From: Gemmatimonadota bacterium
GTDB lineage: Bacteria > GCA-2686955
Length of the DNA stretch: 6,557 nt
NCBI GenBank assembly: GCA_026991065.1
Contig: JALXCG010000308.1
Coordinates: 1 to 6,557, forward strand
Direction: 5' to 3'
This document shows, in pieces, positions 5,991 to 6,557 of this stretch. Numbering within the stretch: position 1 is the first letter of the stretch; each line of letters begins with the position of its first letter. A model generated the notes under the pieces. It was given only the letters and a program-made list of their open reading frames with translations, made no database searches and was not told the DNA's origin. The translations under genes were made by a program, and so were the position numbers.

Positions 5991-6557
5991 GTGCACGATC
6001 AAGGCCACGACATCGAAGAGAGATACGATCACACCACCGACGACGATTTCCCTGCCAGGAGCAACCGCAGCCGCCGTCCAACCCAACGCCGACGCCGCTC
6101 CCGGGCTACCGCGGCCCGTCCCGCTGCCGCGCAGCAAGAACCCCGCGAGGAATTCGATGACGCCCCGGTTCGCCGCCGTCGACGCAGGGCACGTCCCGCT
6201 GCCGCGCTTGATACACCGCGCCACGCAGCCGCTGATTTCCACGACCGCTCGCGGGAAGACGACTGGGACGATGCACCGGCCGCGCCGCCGGTGCGGCGCC
6301 GGCGCCGTCGTCGTCGCCCGATTGAGGAACCTGCCGCCGTCGAGGTTGAAACAGCTCTTGACGCCGAAGAGGAGATCGCCCCGACCCGCCGCCGTCGCCG
6401 CAGTCGGCGCCCCGGGCGAGGCGCCCCGGCGAAGCCTGTCGCCGCCCCCGAGGAGAGTTGGGAAGAGACCGACGTCGAAGAGCCGGACGATTTCGCCCCA
6501 CCGCGCCGGCGGCGAAGATCCACACGCAACCGGCGACACCCGGAAGCGGAAATCGAA
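5991..6557 (+). CDS. Unrecognised protein with repeated acidic/poly-arginine N-terminal region (3' partial)
   Basis: The frame is open to the window edge, giving 189 residues. The start GTG is chosen because GAGGA (5979-5983) sits seven bases upstream and an in-frame TGA at 5973 closes the frame just before. An ATG at 5983 in another frame was not used, because its product lacks the repeat pattern. The visible part has no domain and looks disordered: 46 Arg but one Lys (K148), 41 Asp/Glu and no Cys. About five units recur, each an acidic patch with an aromatic or Ile, usually Ala-Pro, then an arginine run: R33-36, R61-66, R102-109, R133-137, R172-176, as in DDAPVRRRRRR and EIAPTRRRRR. A 16-base direct repeat (6117-6132, 6192-6207) encodes RPAAA twice. 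Such Arg/acid-rich N-termini occur on RNase E/G, Rho, pseudouridine synthases and IF-2 of some bacteria; RNA binding is a reasonable guess, but the catalytic part is off the edge. Transcribed away from mutL. Confidence 0.65.
   Translation, partial: MHDQGHDIEERYDHTTDDDFPARSNRSRRPTQRRRRSRATAARPAAAQQEPREEFDDAPVRRRRRRARPAAALDTPRHAAADFHDRSREDDWDDAPAAPPVRRRRRRRRPIEEPAAVEVETALDAEEEIAPTRRRRRSRRPGRGAPAKPVAAPEESWEETDVEEPDDFAPPRRRRRSTRNRRHPEAEIE

Noticed and set aside
5871-6539. 222-codon minus-strand frame opposite the arginine-rich gene
   Set aside because: Low-complexity Ala/Gly/Arg translation expected from the complement of arginine-run codons; no ribosome site or motif supports it, and the plus-strand reading gives a coherent repeat pattern with a good start.

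Overview
This window is GC-rich chromosomal DNA holding two well-recognised housekeeping genes, one secreted peptidase gene and one unrecognised, very unusual gene start. The best lineage clue is the C-terminal tail of the first protein: an NPxPNPFNP motif followed by a FlgD-like/type IX secretion-type beta domain. Such tails are common on secreted proteins of the FCB group and related, mostly uncultured, lineages (for example Eisenbacteria- or Latescibacteria-like bacteria). I infer that general neighbourhood only; the sequence does not name a species.

Layout from left to right. Bases 1-2034 (+) encode a secreted M1-family zinc aminopeptidase whose beginning lies outside the window. It meets head-on, across only 23 bases, a minus-strand pair: mutL (mismatch repair, 3012-5006 or a shorter form) followed after 24 bases by miaA (tRNA A37 dimethylallyltransferase, 2058-2987). 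The mutL-miaA order is the same as in many other bacteria and they are probably co-transcribed. MutL carries all ATPase motifs and the metal-binding endonuclease motifs, so this organism most likely uses the MutH-independent type of mismatch repair.

To the right of mutL is a gap of about 980 bases (5007-5990) with no gene I can defend. It is not featureless. It holds a near-consensus sigma70-type promoter facing right (5207-5235), three stem-loops that abut each other without linker (5254-5320), a further long stem-loop (5360-5393), and other perfect inverted repeats. The mutL leader also contains a perfect 20-base palindrome and a strong Shine-Dalgarno sequence in front of an ATT codon.

From 5991 a plus-strand gene runs off the right edge. 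Its first 189 residues are disordered-looking and built from about five repeats of an acidic/aromatic patch, often an Ala-Pro, and a run of 4-8 arginines (46 Arg, 1 Lys). I do not recognise the family. N-terminal extensions of RNA-binding enzymes such as RNase E/G or Rho can look like this. If the gene is of that kind, the structured region upstream could be its long regulated leader; this link is inference.
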